Below are positions 49,084-61,500 of a stretch of 64,000 nt of DNA, one piece after another. The translations under genes were made by a program, and so were the position numbers. Numbering within the stretch: the first letter of the stretch is position 1; every line of letters begins with the position of its first letter. The stretch comes from Litoditis marina (taxonomy: Eukaryota; Nematoda; Chromadorea; Rhabditida; Rhabditidae), in assembly GCA_964036275.1 (NCBI GenBank), contig OZ038435.1, positions 28,005,521-28,069,520 on the forward strand, written 5' to 3'. The notes under the pieces were generated by a model that did not search any database, was not told the DNA's origin, and was given only the letters and a program-made list of their open reading frames with translations.

Positions 49084-50486
49084 ATGGCCGATTCGATTGC
49101 TGCCTTCAACAACATCAGCTTATTGGTGGAAAATGCCGCCGTGGAATGTAGCCAAACTCTAGACCGCCTTCCTAAAACAGGTTCGTATATTTCTCGATGA
49201 ATTCTTCTGTTACTTCCCTCTAAGTGTAGTTGAGGTGATAGCGTAAATTAGGGTTTTCAGACTTCCTACTTTATCAACACCTGAGACTAGCCGATTTAGA
49301 CAGTTTACTCTCGATAAAAATTGAGAAAAGCCTCCAGTCCGCTGGCAGGACCGAATTATTGTCCAATTGTTCTGACACACTTACAGAGCTGCTCGAGAAA
49401 TCGAGAAATAAGAATAAATGAATAGGAATAAAAACAAGATTTCTTGGTCTGAAACATCTGACCTGAACCGATCTGCATTATATTTATCTTACCGTACCAG
49501 CTGATGTTCATCGCGTAATATCAACCTGTACGTTTGCCCCATCTCACAAGTTGTTCATTCTCTCTCATTCCAGACATGACCCGTGCCTCCAAGACTCGAC
49601 TCGCTTCGAGCAACTCTCAGAGCTCGCTGAAACGCAACGATTGCGACGAAGTCTCCGTCTCGCCCGGCGTTTCCATTTGCAGCCAGAAAAGTGGCAAGAA
49701 GGTAAGAACGAGAACCCGAAAAAGGGTTGTAGTTTGACCAACCCAGGGGCATCAAACTACAAACACAGCCGATAAGACCGACATATACACAGATATAGGC
49801 GTTTTGCTCACCCTACCTGCTGCTGCTACGGACATAGATCCCATATCATTCCAAGTATCCATTATCCTATTCCAACGGAGAACTGAGTGAAAGTTGCGTA
49901 CAATTGTACGGTTTTCCTCAGAAGTTGGCTTCAGATAACCTTCTTTCGACGTCGAATCAATTTTTCGTTCTTCTTTGAATCATATGGGAATGCCCTTTTC
50001 AATATAATTCTCATATGTTTAGATCAGCGGCAAAATGCACGAGCGTCGTCTGTACCGTTCGTTGGACAAGAAGCATGTGATCGTGGCCCAGTTCGTTGAG
50101 ATGACCAATACTCTGAACGACGATGATGCGAGAAGCCTCGAAAAGTATGTTGGTTGTCCAAGGTTTCATTCATACTCAGATTAGGAACCAGAGGCGCAAG
50201 GGGGCAAAAATTGATTTAATTTGGACGGTCACGCGATAACGTCATCATTTGCATCGCCTATAAGGAACTGTGCAGATCAGAAATTCACATTAGTTCCAGC
50301 AATATGAGCCAAGTATGACCTTTCTTCTTTTATTTACACATAGCCACCAAATCATATGAGATTTATATGAGTCATAGGTCAAACATTGTTTTTATCATGT
50401 CATGTCCAATGCCCACCATTTTCAGAGCTTTGGCCAGTGCCAGCGACCAATCTGTCGAACTCAAGAAGGACTGTCTCAGGCTTTAG
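49084..50486 (+). CDS. Unrecognised 135-residue protein
   Basis: Four exons (49084-49180, 49574-49701, 50023-50144, 50426-50486) join in phase. The N-terminus MADSIAAFNNISLLVENAAV is helical and amphipathic; the middle is serine-rich and basic (TRLASSNSQSSLKR); residues about 75-120 (RRLYRSLDKKHVIVAQFVEM) again look helical. The protein ends KKDCLRL. No domain recognised; a small coiled-coil or subunit-type protein is possible. The start is the first ATG after a TTCCAG at about 49036-49041. An in-frame check of all phases supports the model well. It is transcribed in the same direction as the GILT gene 1 kb upstream, too far for a typical operon. Confidence 0.85.
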
Positions 50487-50494
50487 TTACTAGA

Positions 50495-50500
50495 AATAAA
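50495..50500 (+). terminator. Polyadenylation signal AATAAA
   Basis: AATAAA nine bases after the stop codon of the 135-residue gene. Confidence 0.7.
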
Positions 50501-51250
50501 AATATTCGTCGATGATTCATGTTGTTTTATAATGATAAGTTGACACAGCCATTACACACTCCTTAAAGATTGAAGATAGTCATACGAAAATCGCAATGTT
50601 AAAAGCAAATTATTAGGTATAAAAACTTAGAAAACATTGGAAGATAACAAGAACATCATCATGCTAGTTTCATTCTAATAATGCGAAATAACACTTGTAC
50701 AAATAAAATTGTAGGTCACTAAGAAATTTCTTCAGCTGTATAATGAAAACAAGTCAGATCAGCGAGAACAGAAATCAATGAGTAGATCAAAAGTGAAGTT
50801 TCCTAAAAAGACGAGAAATCAACAATAGTTTTAAACCTAAGTGATACCCATCAAATGACATAACAATTCAAACTATAACAGAAAGTAACAAACAACTTGG
50901 TCGCCCAATAGGCTCAAATAACGAAGAAGATCAACAAGAAGTCAACACAATACGACTAGATTCAATTGTATTAGAAGATACTAAAATCATTGAGAAAAGT
51001 CGGTTATTGTCAACTTTTCATTCCACGATCATGAATGTGTTTCAAATTTCACCTTGCGTGCTTAAAGAATTGAAGACTAGACGTGTGAGGACACCCTAAA
51101 AACTATATGACCAGAGTTCTTCATTCGTACAAGAGCATAGGTAATACGATGCACATTATGTAAGAAGGTATATGTCTTAAAAACAACGGTATGAAGTAGG
51201 TAAATATAAGGCTTTGTCTATACCACTCTTCTCAATACTGAGCGTACCGA
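50501..51250. other. Intergenic region, convergent genes
   Basis: A 750-base A-rich stretch between the + gene ending at 50486 and the - gene ending at 51251. No ORF, repeat or RNA gene seen. Confidence 0.6.
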
Positions 51251-53241
51251 CTAGAAGCCCCGCCCCACGGTGGAATTGGGATCTTTGTGAAGTTTCTCAT
51301 GGATATCTCTGGAGCGAATCGTCTTGAACTGCTGGCCACATTGGGAACATTTCAGCTGTTTACCAAGAAGGGTATCCAAATTGTGTTGGCGAAGCTGCAA
51401 GTACACATAGAGAATAGCTAACAAATTGAAAATGAAGCAACTTACTAATACTTAACTTGACTTATAATACTAATCAACGAACAACTTTCACCCAATCCTC
51501 CAGTTGAACCACCTGATTGTAAATAAACTTTAGAGCAAACAAAGGCCGCCACGCCATTGACAATCATGTCAAATTCAAGAACTATAGGTCAAATAGGTCG
51601 AATAATGATTAGTACTCACCTCATGTTCGCGGACCCGTTTAATGTTGACGAATCGAGAATTGCAGAAGGAACATCTGAAATAGAACAAAAAACATTTCTT
51701 AAATACTACCCACTGGGCTGTAGAACAAATAAACTTATAATATCACCTGGGCTGACCGGAAAATGCAAACTTCATTCACAGGTTCATTCCCTTCATAATT
51801 ATTTTGCATAGCTACTTTTGAGGCGGTGATCATCGTGTATTAATCATATTTATAACAACACCGACGACAATGATATAGCCACCGTGAAAGTAAAATTACT
51901 CTTTCTTCCATGTGCAGGGTGGGGGATACTGTAATCCACTTAAAACTCAGACCTCTTAAAATCTACCCTACCCACTCCAACTACACAATAGAAGTGGAAT
52001 CCTTCCTCAATAAAATTTCAGTAAAAGTACAATAGTCCCCCGATTGATGATAATATCATATTATATCATATCATATTATGTACATATGTACATATATATA
52101 CATATAATATCATATCATATTATGAAGCTTGTTGCAAACTTACGGATAGGGCTTGTCCTTGTCCTTGTGGCTTGTAGATATGTGCGTGAGCAGCTTCTCT
52201 CTCGAAGTAAGCACCTGACGTATTATTAGTTAGTGCGCAAAATGATTATTGCAACCTTGAGAGGTGATTCCGTATTTGACAGTGGATAAGAGACATAGAA
52301 ACTCTAATTGCGCTCATTTATTGTTTAAATTGACTGGGAAACTGTTTTCGTTGTCAGAAAATACCAGGACATTCACACCGAATACATTAACGCGGAGCAT
52401 AGAATATGTGCAAGCAACGTGATTAAAGCTCAAGTGTACAATTTTCCGATTAGGATCAATCAATCGATAAACTTACTTCATCGCAGAATAAACAGGGTGA
52501 GAGTATTTGACGCCTCTCAACCTTCGCCTTATCGGCAGCGCGCGGCTCTTGATTGTGATCGAGAACGATGTGATTCTTCACGTCTCCTCTTTTCCTGCCA
52601 ACGAACGAGCAGAATACACATCTGAAATGGAAGAAAAGAGTAATGTTAATGTACATTTATTTATGATGCGAATTCCATCACTCCTGTTGAATTAGATATG
52701 AGGAAGAATTCCTGACTGTTCATTTCAATGAGAAGAAAGAAAGCATTAGGCAATCTTTTGCAAATTTCAACCCACTTGAAACCCTCCACTCCATTAATGT
52801 GACTGATATCAACCGGCCTCTCCATTTGACCGGGAATCAGATGAGCGATCGGATTTGATTGCGGTATGTGGTCGAACAACGAACCAGTGTCTTCCGAGTG
52901 TTGCTGCTAAAGTTTATACATGTTCAAGTTAAAGGCCAAACTTCGAGAGTACAGTACGAAGTACGACGTCAAACTGCGAGAGTAATTATCACAGTACCCA
53001 TTTTTTTGTAGTATAAATAACTATTTTCAGACCACGATACCCATCGGAATAGTGATAAGGTGTTTTGAAGCCGTCTATTGTTTTTTGGACAAAATCACGC
53101 AAACAATTCATACCATTCCATAACCTGTAGTGATACAATGATAGTAGAAGTAAAATGAGAGTAAAGTACCTTTGCTGGTGATGCAGCGAGCATCATTCCC
53201 AATGCGTCTTTCAATGAGGTGACATTAGCGGTACGTGAACT
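51251..53241 (-). CDS. C2H2 zinc-finger protein, four fingers, 5' end unresolved
   Basis: Exons 53170-53241, 52776-52906, 52477-52621, 52144-52214, 51620-51674 and 51251-51394 join in phase; TAG at 51253. Four C2H2 fingers follow one another: KCVFCSF...NHIVLDH, PCLFCDE...THISTSH, PCSFCNS...EHELRQH and KCSQCGQ...IHEKLH, all with C-x2-C and a 12-residue loop. Exon borders cut fingers 2 and 3. The N-terminal part (QQHSEDTGSLFDHIPQS, then MERPVDISHINGVEG) is not a known domain. Fingers of this kind usually bind DNA in the nucleus. No ATG opens the 53170 exon, so 5' exons are missing. An open minus-strand frame at about 53421-53610 (GVHDFDAVADFVWLL) may belong to it. Confidence 0.8.
52045..52125. 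repeat. AT-rich palindromic repeat
   Basis: ATATCATATTATATCATATC at the left is mirrored by TATAATATCATATCATATTATG at the right around a GTACATATGTAC core. In an intron of the four-finger gene. Confidence 0.8.
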
Positions 53242-53638
53242 CTGAAAATAAATATTACTAATTACAGTTTTTCCCACCCAGATTTATTTACAATACGACT
53301 TGTTACCGTTCATGTTGACCCCTCTCAACACTCCTAACATGACCTTGTATCACAAAACCACGCACGAGATCAAAATTCAAGAAATCACTCAGTCATTTAG
53401 TTGCAGATGAACCACATTAGTCAACTTGCTGAGAATATCCGTTCGTGGTCTGACGTGACTCGAGAAAACCCTCCGATCCAATTCAAGCCGTTAATACAAA
53501 CTGGCTCGAGGAATGGGTTGTCTATGGTAATATGACAGCATAGCAACCAGACGAAATCTGCGACCGCATCAAAATCGTGTACTCCTTCGCCAGGATAGGA
53601 ACTGCCACAAACAACCAATACCAAATCAAAACAGGATA

Positions 53639-55270
53639 ATGCTAGCAAAAATGCAGGTAGTGTTTGGCGATTTACACATGCAACCGGGTTGCATGCAACC
53701 AAAATGCAACCGGGTTGCATGTGTTAAGAAAATTTGGTTGGAACCGGGTTGCTTTTGGTTGCTTTTCAAATGCAACCGAACACTCAATTTTTGGACATTT
53801 TTCTGTTTTTACTGCAATTTGCATTTGGGACGCAACCAAAAGCAACCCGGTTGCATTTGGAAAGCAACCGAACTGTCTTTACACATGCAACCCGGTTGCA
53901 TTTTGGTTGCATGTAACCTGGTTGCTTGTGTAATTGACCGTGTTCACACGTTTCCGGTCAATTGGTTCAAACGTAGAACATCAGTACTGTAAACATGTAG
54001 CTTGTATATCTGACATCTAAACCACCTATTGACAGAAAGCTAGCGGCAAGGAGCTGTACGAAGACTGGATGGACTACAAAGCACCGGTGAGTTGAACTCT
54101 ATTGCCGCCGAAAGTCACATCCGGATATACTTTAGCGACCTCTTGACACACAAAAATTTGATATATGGAAGTTCCAAACGAGTTTCCCCGTTTTCGTGAT
54201 AACTTACTACTAGTATTTATCTCCACCAACTACAGGAAGATGAACGGTAATAGAGTTTCTATGTGAGCATTTGCATTTCAGGGACCACGCTCCAATTCTG
54301 TCGTGTCCAAGGAATCCACCCCAAAAGGACCACGGAGCAAATTCACGTTTGCGAGCGATTACGCAAATAGCGTGTCGCCGGTCAGTTTTCACAATATGAA
54401 TAGACGCACGCCCCCGTCAAATTTTTGTGGTACGTGATAGGAAAATTGAAGAAAATTATGTACATACGTGGCCCACTCCAACATTAGCTGGTGTCGCTCT
54501 ATGTACTTCAATATAGGTGAAGACCCCCTCCCACGGATTAGCAGCAGCTATGTACAAACAAAGTGTTTCGTTACAGAGTCTCCACAGCGTTGACAGTAGA
54601 GAGTCGGAGCTGCTCCCCATCACACCAACTCCTGAACAAAAAAGCTCCACTCCCGAACAAGAGAGTAAGATTATCAGAATACAACTCACGTTATACACAC
54701 ATTGTCAAATTTGGTCTCTAACTCAATCTACAAATTGGAATAATCATTTTTCCCAAAACCACTCCACCGACATAAATATTTTGACCCGAGTAAACAAAAC
54801 CATCACTTGAGACTGAGAGCCGCATGCTTGCAAGAGACAGTTTTAACGAAAAGGAAATTCAGCCCCACTGCCCACCGTAGAAGAGATCCAGCCAGTTAAA
54901 CTCCCGAGTACTACGCCTAAAAAGAAGAAGCAGAGCATCGCCTTTGAAGTAGATAAGCCCGATGTTCGTCCTCGTCCACCAGTGGTATCTAACCGCACTG
55001 AACCCGATCAGCAGGTAAACTCCGTTAGTGAATTCAATTGTATGATTTTCACACTCATTCTGAAATATATTCAAAATTCAAAGTGGTCTAAGCATTTTGA
55101 ACAATCCTTCTATAGGCCGATAAATTTCTCGTACATATAACACTACCCAATTCCAGCTGATTTCCAAGATCAAACAAGAGTTCGGGCCGTTTTACAAATG
55201 GGTGACCAATGGAAAAGAGAACGATATAAATGAGAAGACAATCAAAACGTTGCTGTTCCAGAATAGTTGA
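53639..55270 (+). CDS. Unrecognised 193-residue basic, proline/serine-rich protein
   Basis: Exons 54036-54086, 54282-54380, 54517-54664, 54863-55014 and 55157-55270 join in phase and end TGA. A short first exon at 53639-53656 (MLAKMQ) closes the frame at 194 codons but is only tentative. The protein is polar: KELYEDWMDYKAP, then STPKGPRSKFTF, TPTPEQKSSTPEQE, a basic KKKKQS patch followed by DKPDVRPRPP, and a C-terminal block (ISKIKQEFGPFYKWV, then TIKTLLFQNS) that looks folded and amphipathic. A nuclear, regulated, largely disordered protein is a guess from composition. It diverges from the four-finger zinc gene, and the two may share a promoter near 53.3-53.6 kb. Confidence 0.75.
53669..53935. 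repeat. Array of GCAACCGGGTTGC palindromes with inverted ends (T4)
   Basis: TTACACATGCAACC at the left is mirrored by GGTTGCTTGTGTAA at the right. Between them lie at least seven copies of GCAACC or GGTTGC, many fused as the palindrome GCAACCGGGTTGC. It lies in the first intron of the 193-residue gene. Same design as T1 and T2, but with different ends. Confidence 0.85.
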
Positions 55271-55338
55271 ATAGCGCTTCGATCCAATGTTTTAATTCTA
55301 GTAGTCCGTGTTATCTTGAGTGTGAACGATTGATAAAG

Positions 55339-55344
55339 AATAAA
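55339..55344 (+). terminator. Polyadenylation signal AATAAA
   Basis: AATAAA about 70 bases after the stop of the 193-residue gene. Confidence 0.6.
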
Positions 55345-55547
55345 CTTCCCGACTGTCCAAAATCAAGAGCGTGTGTTACTCTACATAATTACGAATACAA
55401 CTGCACTTTCCATCTTTAAAAGGGCAAGTTTCAAAGTTGATATGCACAACCAGTCGAGAGTGATACTCCAACTTGATAACATCTTAGCTTGACAATAACG
55501 CGATTCTCGAGTCCCGACCTCAGTCAAATTGCCACAGAGACCCCAAT

Positions 55548-58500
55548 CTAATAACAAGCTTTTCGAAACTGAGCCAGGCGGAGTGTTCAGAAAACCTCTC
55601 GATAACATATAAAGTCTCCACCCTCACTACTCACCCCTAAATTGTCCTGTAACATCATCGGTTCGGCATTGTGAGAGGGGGTGATAGTGGTAGATGATAC
55701 AATGGAAGAATTCAACCAGTCCGGCACCTTGTCGAATTCGGAGCCACTAGCAGCTGGAAACAAATTGTTGAGTACGAAACGGACAAAATATTAAAAGCTG
55801 ATCCATGCAAAATTAAGTGGGCTCCTTTCCTATCCCTAACCCAACTAAGACCGCCCCTGGATTTTATTAGAAAAAAATCCACCTAATTCTACAATAATAT
55901 CAAGAACAACTATTAAAACGAAACGCGCGATTCAAATCAGACCAACTTACCACTATCAGCTTCCGTTTCACCGTTCATCGTTCGTTCACTCTCGTTTCGT
56001 GAAGTTGTTTCTACATGAGAACGTCGCTTCTGAGCCTAAATTTATCCAAATAAAATAAAATGCACTTTAAATGAAAGATACACACGTATCACGCGTATCG
56101 ATCAAAACTATTGAGGCTTGAGTTAACATTAAAAGTTAAAAGAGATCAATCCCAATACAAAACCACTTAAGGTTTTTAACAATATTGAGAATAGTTCATA
56201 AGAACATATTATTTAGGGTTGTTAAAGCCAAAGTCGAAATTTCGAGTTTTTTATAAACCGCTAGAAACTCGAACTCGAAAAACTCGAAACTTCCGAAACT
56301 CGAATAACTCGAAACTCGGTTTTTCTCAAAACTTGAAAAACTTTTTTCCAATTTTCCACTCGATTAACAACCGATATTATTGGAGTCATGTATGCCATCC
56401 GCTGCATAAACTTATTACGAAGAGCTGAAAGCCCAATGTTATCGACCACGTGCGTATCAAAAATGCCTTTGAAGATGAGAAACTGACGGAAAAGCTTCCC
56501 GCCAGAACACAAACTCAAAACTGACAGGGGTAAGGAACTTTGACATCATGGTCTGCCCTGGGGTACCGTGACGCTTGGCTGCAGACTTCGGCGTGGAGCT
56601 ACACTTCTTCTGGCGCTCATCCTCCGAAGATGCACTCTGTTGACTCAGGTGTCGCTCTATTCTACCGTACCTGCATTTGTTCAAAGTTATAAACACACAA
56701 CGGTCTATTCGTCCAATTTTATTCATATACAAAAAGATCAGAAATACCACGCACCTAGCATAAGTTTCCTTCCACTTCTGCACATCTGAGCTCGACGCAG
56801 CGCCTTCCTGGAAAACCAATATGATATATGAGAGAATGAGAGTCAACTTACTATCTATTGACAAACGAGTTGTGCTAACTAAGATGTACAACCAGATTCT
56901 CTCAAAATAAGTAGGGCTCGAAGGGTTTTATTAATACTCAACAAAATCTCCCTTTTAGAATGCGTGGTAGAAATTACATTCACGATCGTTTCCCCCCAAT
57001 GAATGTTACTCTTAGAAACCTGACTAAATAACAAAAAGTGACGGATTGAGGCACTCATAGGTGGCATATAAACTATTACGGCAGTGAAACAAAATAAGAC
57101 ACAAACCTTCCCATTTCCGTGGACGATTAGATCTGGAGCAACCAAATCATCCACCTGTAGAATGGGGGGAGACTTAATCTTTCTTTTTACTCCTTTCCTG
57201 GGTGTCGAGGCAATGGAATTCGTACCAGATCGACGACGAGTTGCTGAAATAACGAATTGTTACCCAAGATCGAGTGACCTGATTAACCAAATCCTAGGTT
57301 CTAACAAATAATAAGAACGGGAACATTGTTGAACACCAACATCAAGCTTGATGTCATTAGGTCATAGCAAGCAGTCTTCAACACAAAGAGCAATAATGAA
57401 TAAACTCACACTTTGAAGAAGTAACTGGTAGGAACAACGGTTCTTCGTCCTCATTCTGGCCATTATCACCAACTGTCTTGGTCAGGGGGCTGACGCAAGC
57501 AGTCAAACTGCTGCTGGCTACAATATCTGTCCCTTCTTTCGCGTTGCTGGAAAACAAAAGTTCCACAATCAGCTAGGTACGCGAACCGGTTGCCTTGATA
57601 GTCGCGTACTGCTGCTGACAGCTAACAGAAACATCTCCACTGAACAAAAGCGGTAACAAATTCTGGTATTTTTATGATTCATGATAGATGACCCGGAACG
57701 TAAGACAACGAGTATAAAAATTAGATTATTTACCCATACTTGGCATTCCCCATGACAGACAAGTCCTCGTGGGTGGTCTGTGTCGCTTCGGTTGACTCCA
57801 CAGTCGGATCTTCGTGGGTGGTCTCTATTGTTTCGGCTGCCTCCACAGATGGGTCTTCGTGGGTGGTCTGTTTCGTTCCGGCTGCGTCTACCTCGTGACT
57901 ACTCGCGTCCACAGATACGTTTGCCTCGGCCGATGGGCCCGCAGTATCCGATGCGTCCTCATCTGCTGACGAAACAAGGTAAGCGTACATTCCACCCAAC
58001 GGTTTGTCCTGTAAATACACGTTTTATTAAACGAGACAAAGCAAACGTAAGGCGACTTTGTTGGACGCTTTATTCAATCACCAATTATCTCTGATAATCG
58101 GAATTTGCAATAACCCTACTTTCACCAATAGTCACTCTTTACTGATGAAAACCTAATCTCCCGCCTTGTTTTGTAGTTTAATCATCCAGATAAAACACCT
58201 GATTTTCAATCAATTTCTGTGTCCAACAAAGTCGCCTCACGTATGAGACAAAGCTAGTAGTTTTCGAGTTTTGAGAACTCGAACTTTCAGACATTCGAGT
58301 GGCTTCTAGACAGTCACAACCTACCAAGTTAAATGCTCACCTCGTGGTTTTCGTTGCGCGAACGTTTAGCGAGGGGTTTGTCAGCTGCAGGACGTCGTTT
58401 CCGAGATACGCGAGCGGTCGGCGTGTCACACATCTCACTCGGTGCGGAAGCAGACTTATTTCTACGCAATTCCGAACGAACCCTGCATCAAACATATAAG

Positions 58501-61500
58501 CTCGCGAAACAGCTTCGCTAAGTAGAATTGAAACCCCGAGCGAGCCCCCGCTGAGTGAGTAATATAATATGCAAAGGTCAAAGACCAAATCACCACGTTC
58601 AAGTACGATGTACGAAAGTACTCATATAAGACGCTGCAATTTATATGTCCCCACAAGAAAAACTTGAAAATCACTTTTTTCGCTCATCGTTGTGTATTTT
58701 ACTCCGATGCATCAGATATTATACTGTGAATCGCTGATAAACGAATACTGCATCAACCATGTGTGAAACCGCACCGCCAAGTACATCAATCACTTGTTTT
58801 TTCAAATCGGTATTTTAAATATGAAATCAGCCTTTCTGCCTTTCTAACTTTCTCAGTGTGGTTGCGTGAGAAGCATATTTTTACTCGTGGTTCATCGAAA
58901 GGTCTTTACAAATCGAGTGATTTATGTCTGCCAAAAAATGATGAGCATCACTTTCGTGTATATGGTTTTCGTAAGATTGATCTCAGCTTGACTAACCACA
59001 TATCCGTGTGTTGTGTTCTTGCATGCTTCATGAGTTGGGGCATGCCAGCTAGCTGTCGGCTGCACAGAGCACACGTCCACTTTCCGCAATTGAGAGAATC
59101 GTCCAACGCAATAAAGGGGAACTCCTTTGCCAAACCTTCGGTGTCTCTGAATGAGAAACTATTAACAACAGCTTTCAAAAGGAGAGAACACAGTCGGTCT
59201 GTTATTCGACGAGAAAATACAAAACAGTGCGCCTTAGGCGTAACAAAACAACTATGTAATTTGTCTGCTATTCGTTAGAAACATGAGCCAATCCTTTATC
59301 GAAAAGTATTCATCTTAGAAGAATCCATAGTTTCTGCAGAGATCAGTCTGTAATCCATGTAATGATTCGTTGGAATCGAGAAAACAATAGAAAAACCAAC
59401 ACTCGCTGCCGCAGATGCGCGAATCCGGCCTCAGTTTGGTGATGATTCATGTAGTGATTGAACAGCGATGCCGCCTCGTCGTACATATTTGAACCAGAAA
59501 AACCGCATCCGCATAGCTCACAGAAAACTGTCCTGAACCAAATTGATTATTGCCGAGAAAGAGACCAGGGGTGAACGGAGCCATTGCTATTATTCACTGT
59601 CTCCTTTTTTGAAAGAGAAAAATTATACCAATTCTAACTACAGGAACAGGTATCCAAATAGGTATATTGTACGGAACTCTAGCGAAACCGACCAATAAGA
59701 ACGTAATAAGTACAGTGGTAAATGCACGAATGTAACAGCCACACTTACCCTTTTATCTTTGTTGAGGTAACAGATTTAGTGGTACTGATGGTATCGCAAA
59801 CCGAGACACTGAAAATAAAGAATTTTGAAACACGCCAATAGTTAAGGTAGTATAGCAAAAGCCAAAACTCTCCAAGTTAAGCAGAAAATAGGCTTTTTAT
59901 TTTGCGGCTGTTAGGGCCAGGTTACCGAGAGAAAATACAAGTTAATGAATTCTCCAAGGAGATTTTAGCTCAAACAGGTAACACATATAAAGGTTGTGTC
60001 ATTTGAGTCATAACATTAACCAAGAACAAGCCAAGTCGTTATGGAAAACATGAACAATTGACTAATGGGATGGACAGAATAGAAATAAACGCACTTGTTA
60101 TCATTGTGTTCCGATGCATGATGAAGTAGGGCCATACAATTGACAACCTGTCGAGAACACTTCGAGCAGCACAACACACATTTACCGCTGGCCAAAGTCT
60201 GTTCCGAACTCTTTACCGCATCCAGATACGGGAATGCATCGACCGATATAGCGGGCTGCCTGTAAATTGAGAAAAATGAGTTGATGTTGATATTTTCAAA
60301 GTATTAAATCACCCATCCGGCCAAGAGTGACCACTGGGATTGTTCGAGTCAAATTCAAGACTCGAACACAGCTCAAACTTGAAAATGACAGTCTGCACAC
60401 AACGAAATATGTTTATAGCTCGATGCTCGAATCGCAAAGGCGGAAAAAAAAATGAGGATGGGATAGCTCTCAAATTCTACTCTATCGCCACAATGCTACC
60501 AACGATTATATAAGAACAATCGCTATTCTATAGGCATACTACTACCGAATTGTTTTCGAGACAACCATGTTCTATAACCGACCATTTCTCGAGTGCCGTC
60601 TTGATCACTTGTTCATCGGTCGAATGAGACTCCAGTACATGGACCATCTGTTGCACCTCGTCGCAGCTCAACTTGCTGCCTCGCGGGCGCACATCGCAAC
60701 TGGCACACGGCTCATCCAGTACGCTGAAACACATAGACATGATTTACTCTGCTTGCTAATTTAACCTTCATCTGTCGCAGTGGAAAATCAGCGATGAGGC
60801 GAGGTTCATACCTATTCTTTGGAACAGTTATATTCAGCCACGTTGGGCTTGGACTCAATTTATCTGTTTTCTACTCTCATTATTCTCCGAAATCAAATTA
60901 CTTAACTTGGACATTACATTGTTCTTCGATTGAGCTCAACTGAATAGCAGAGTTTCAAAAAAAGAGATCACAAATCATAAAAGTGGGCTTCGAAAGAGAC
61001 AAGCAGTCAAGTTTATGAAGCGAAATGTATAAACATTGATATTTTGTTTTACACATGAAAAGATGACCTACATTTCTTCCTGGACGTCCAAGAGAATGTC
61101 TGCGTGCATCTGAACATGCTTGCAATGATCCCGAACCGAACAGGACACATTCTGACAAATGGCGCACACTATTGCCATGGTTCTCTTATCTGTAATCGGA
61201 TGACACTATTATGAAACAGACGAAAAGCCAAGGAGAACAACATATACCCCCATAACTCATCTTGAAACGATCATACTATTCAGGAGAACAACTAACCACA
61301 TTTGCGACTTTCTTGCAGACAGGCAGAAATGTCCACAAAGGGTCTTGTATACGCAATATCGGAAATGTTCCTGAAAAACACTTTGCTTACAAAACATTAC
61401 ATTACATGAAAAATTATTAGGCAGTTCATATGATTTACATACATATTGACTTATTTCTGATGTAACTCCGTCAAAATTAGTACACACGACCAAAACCAAA

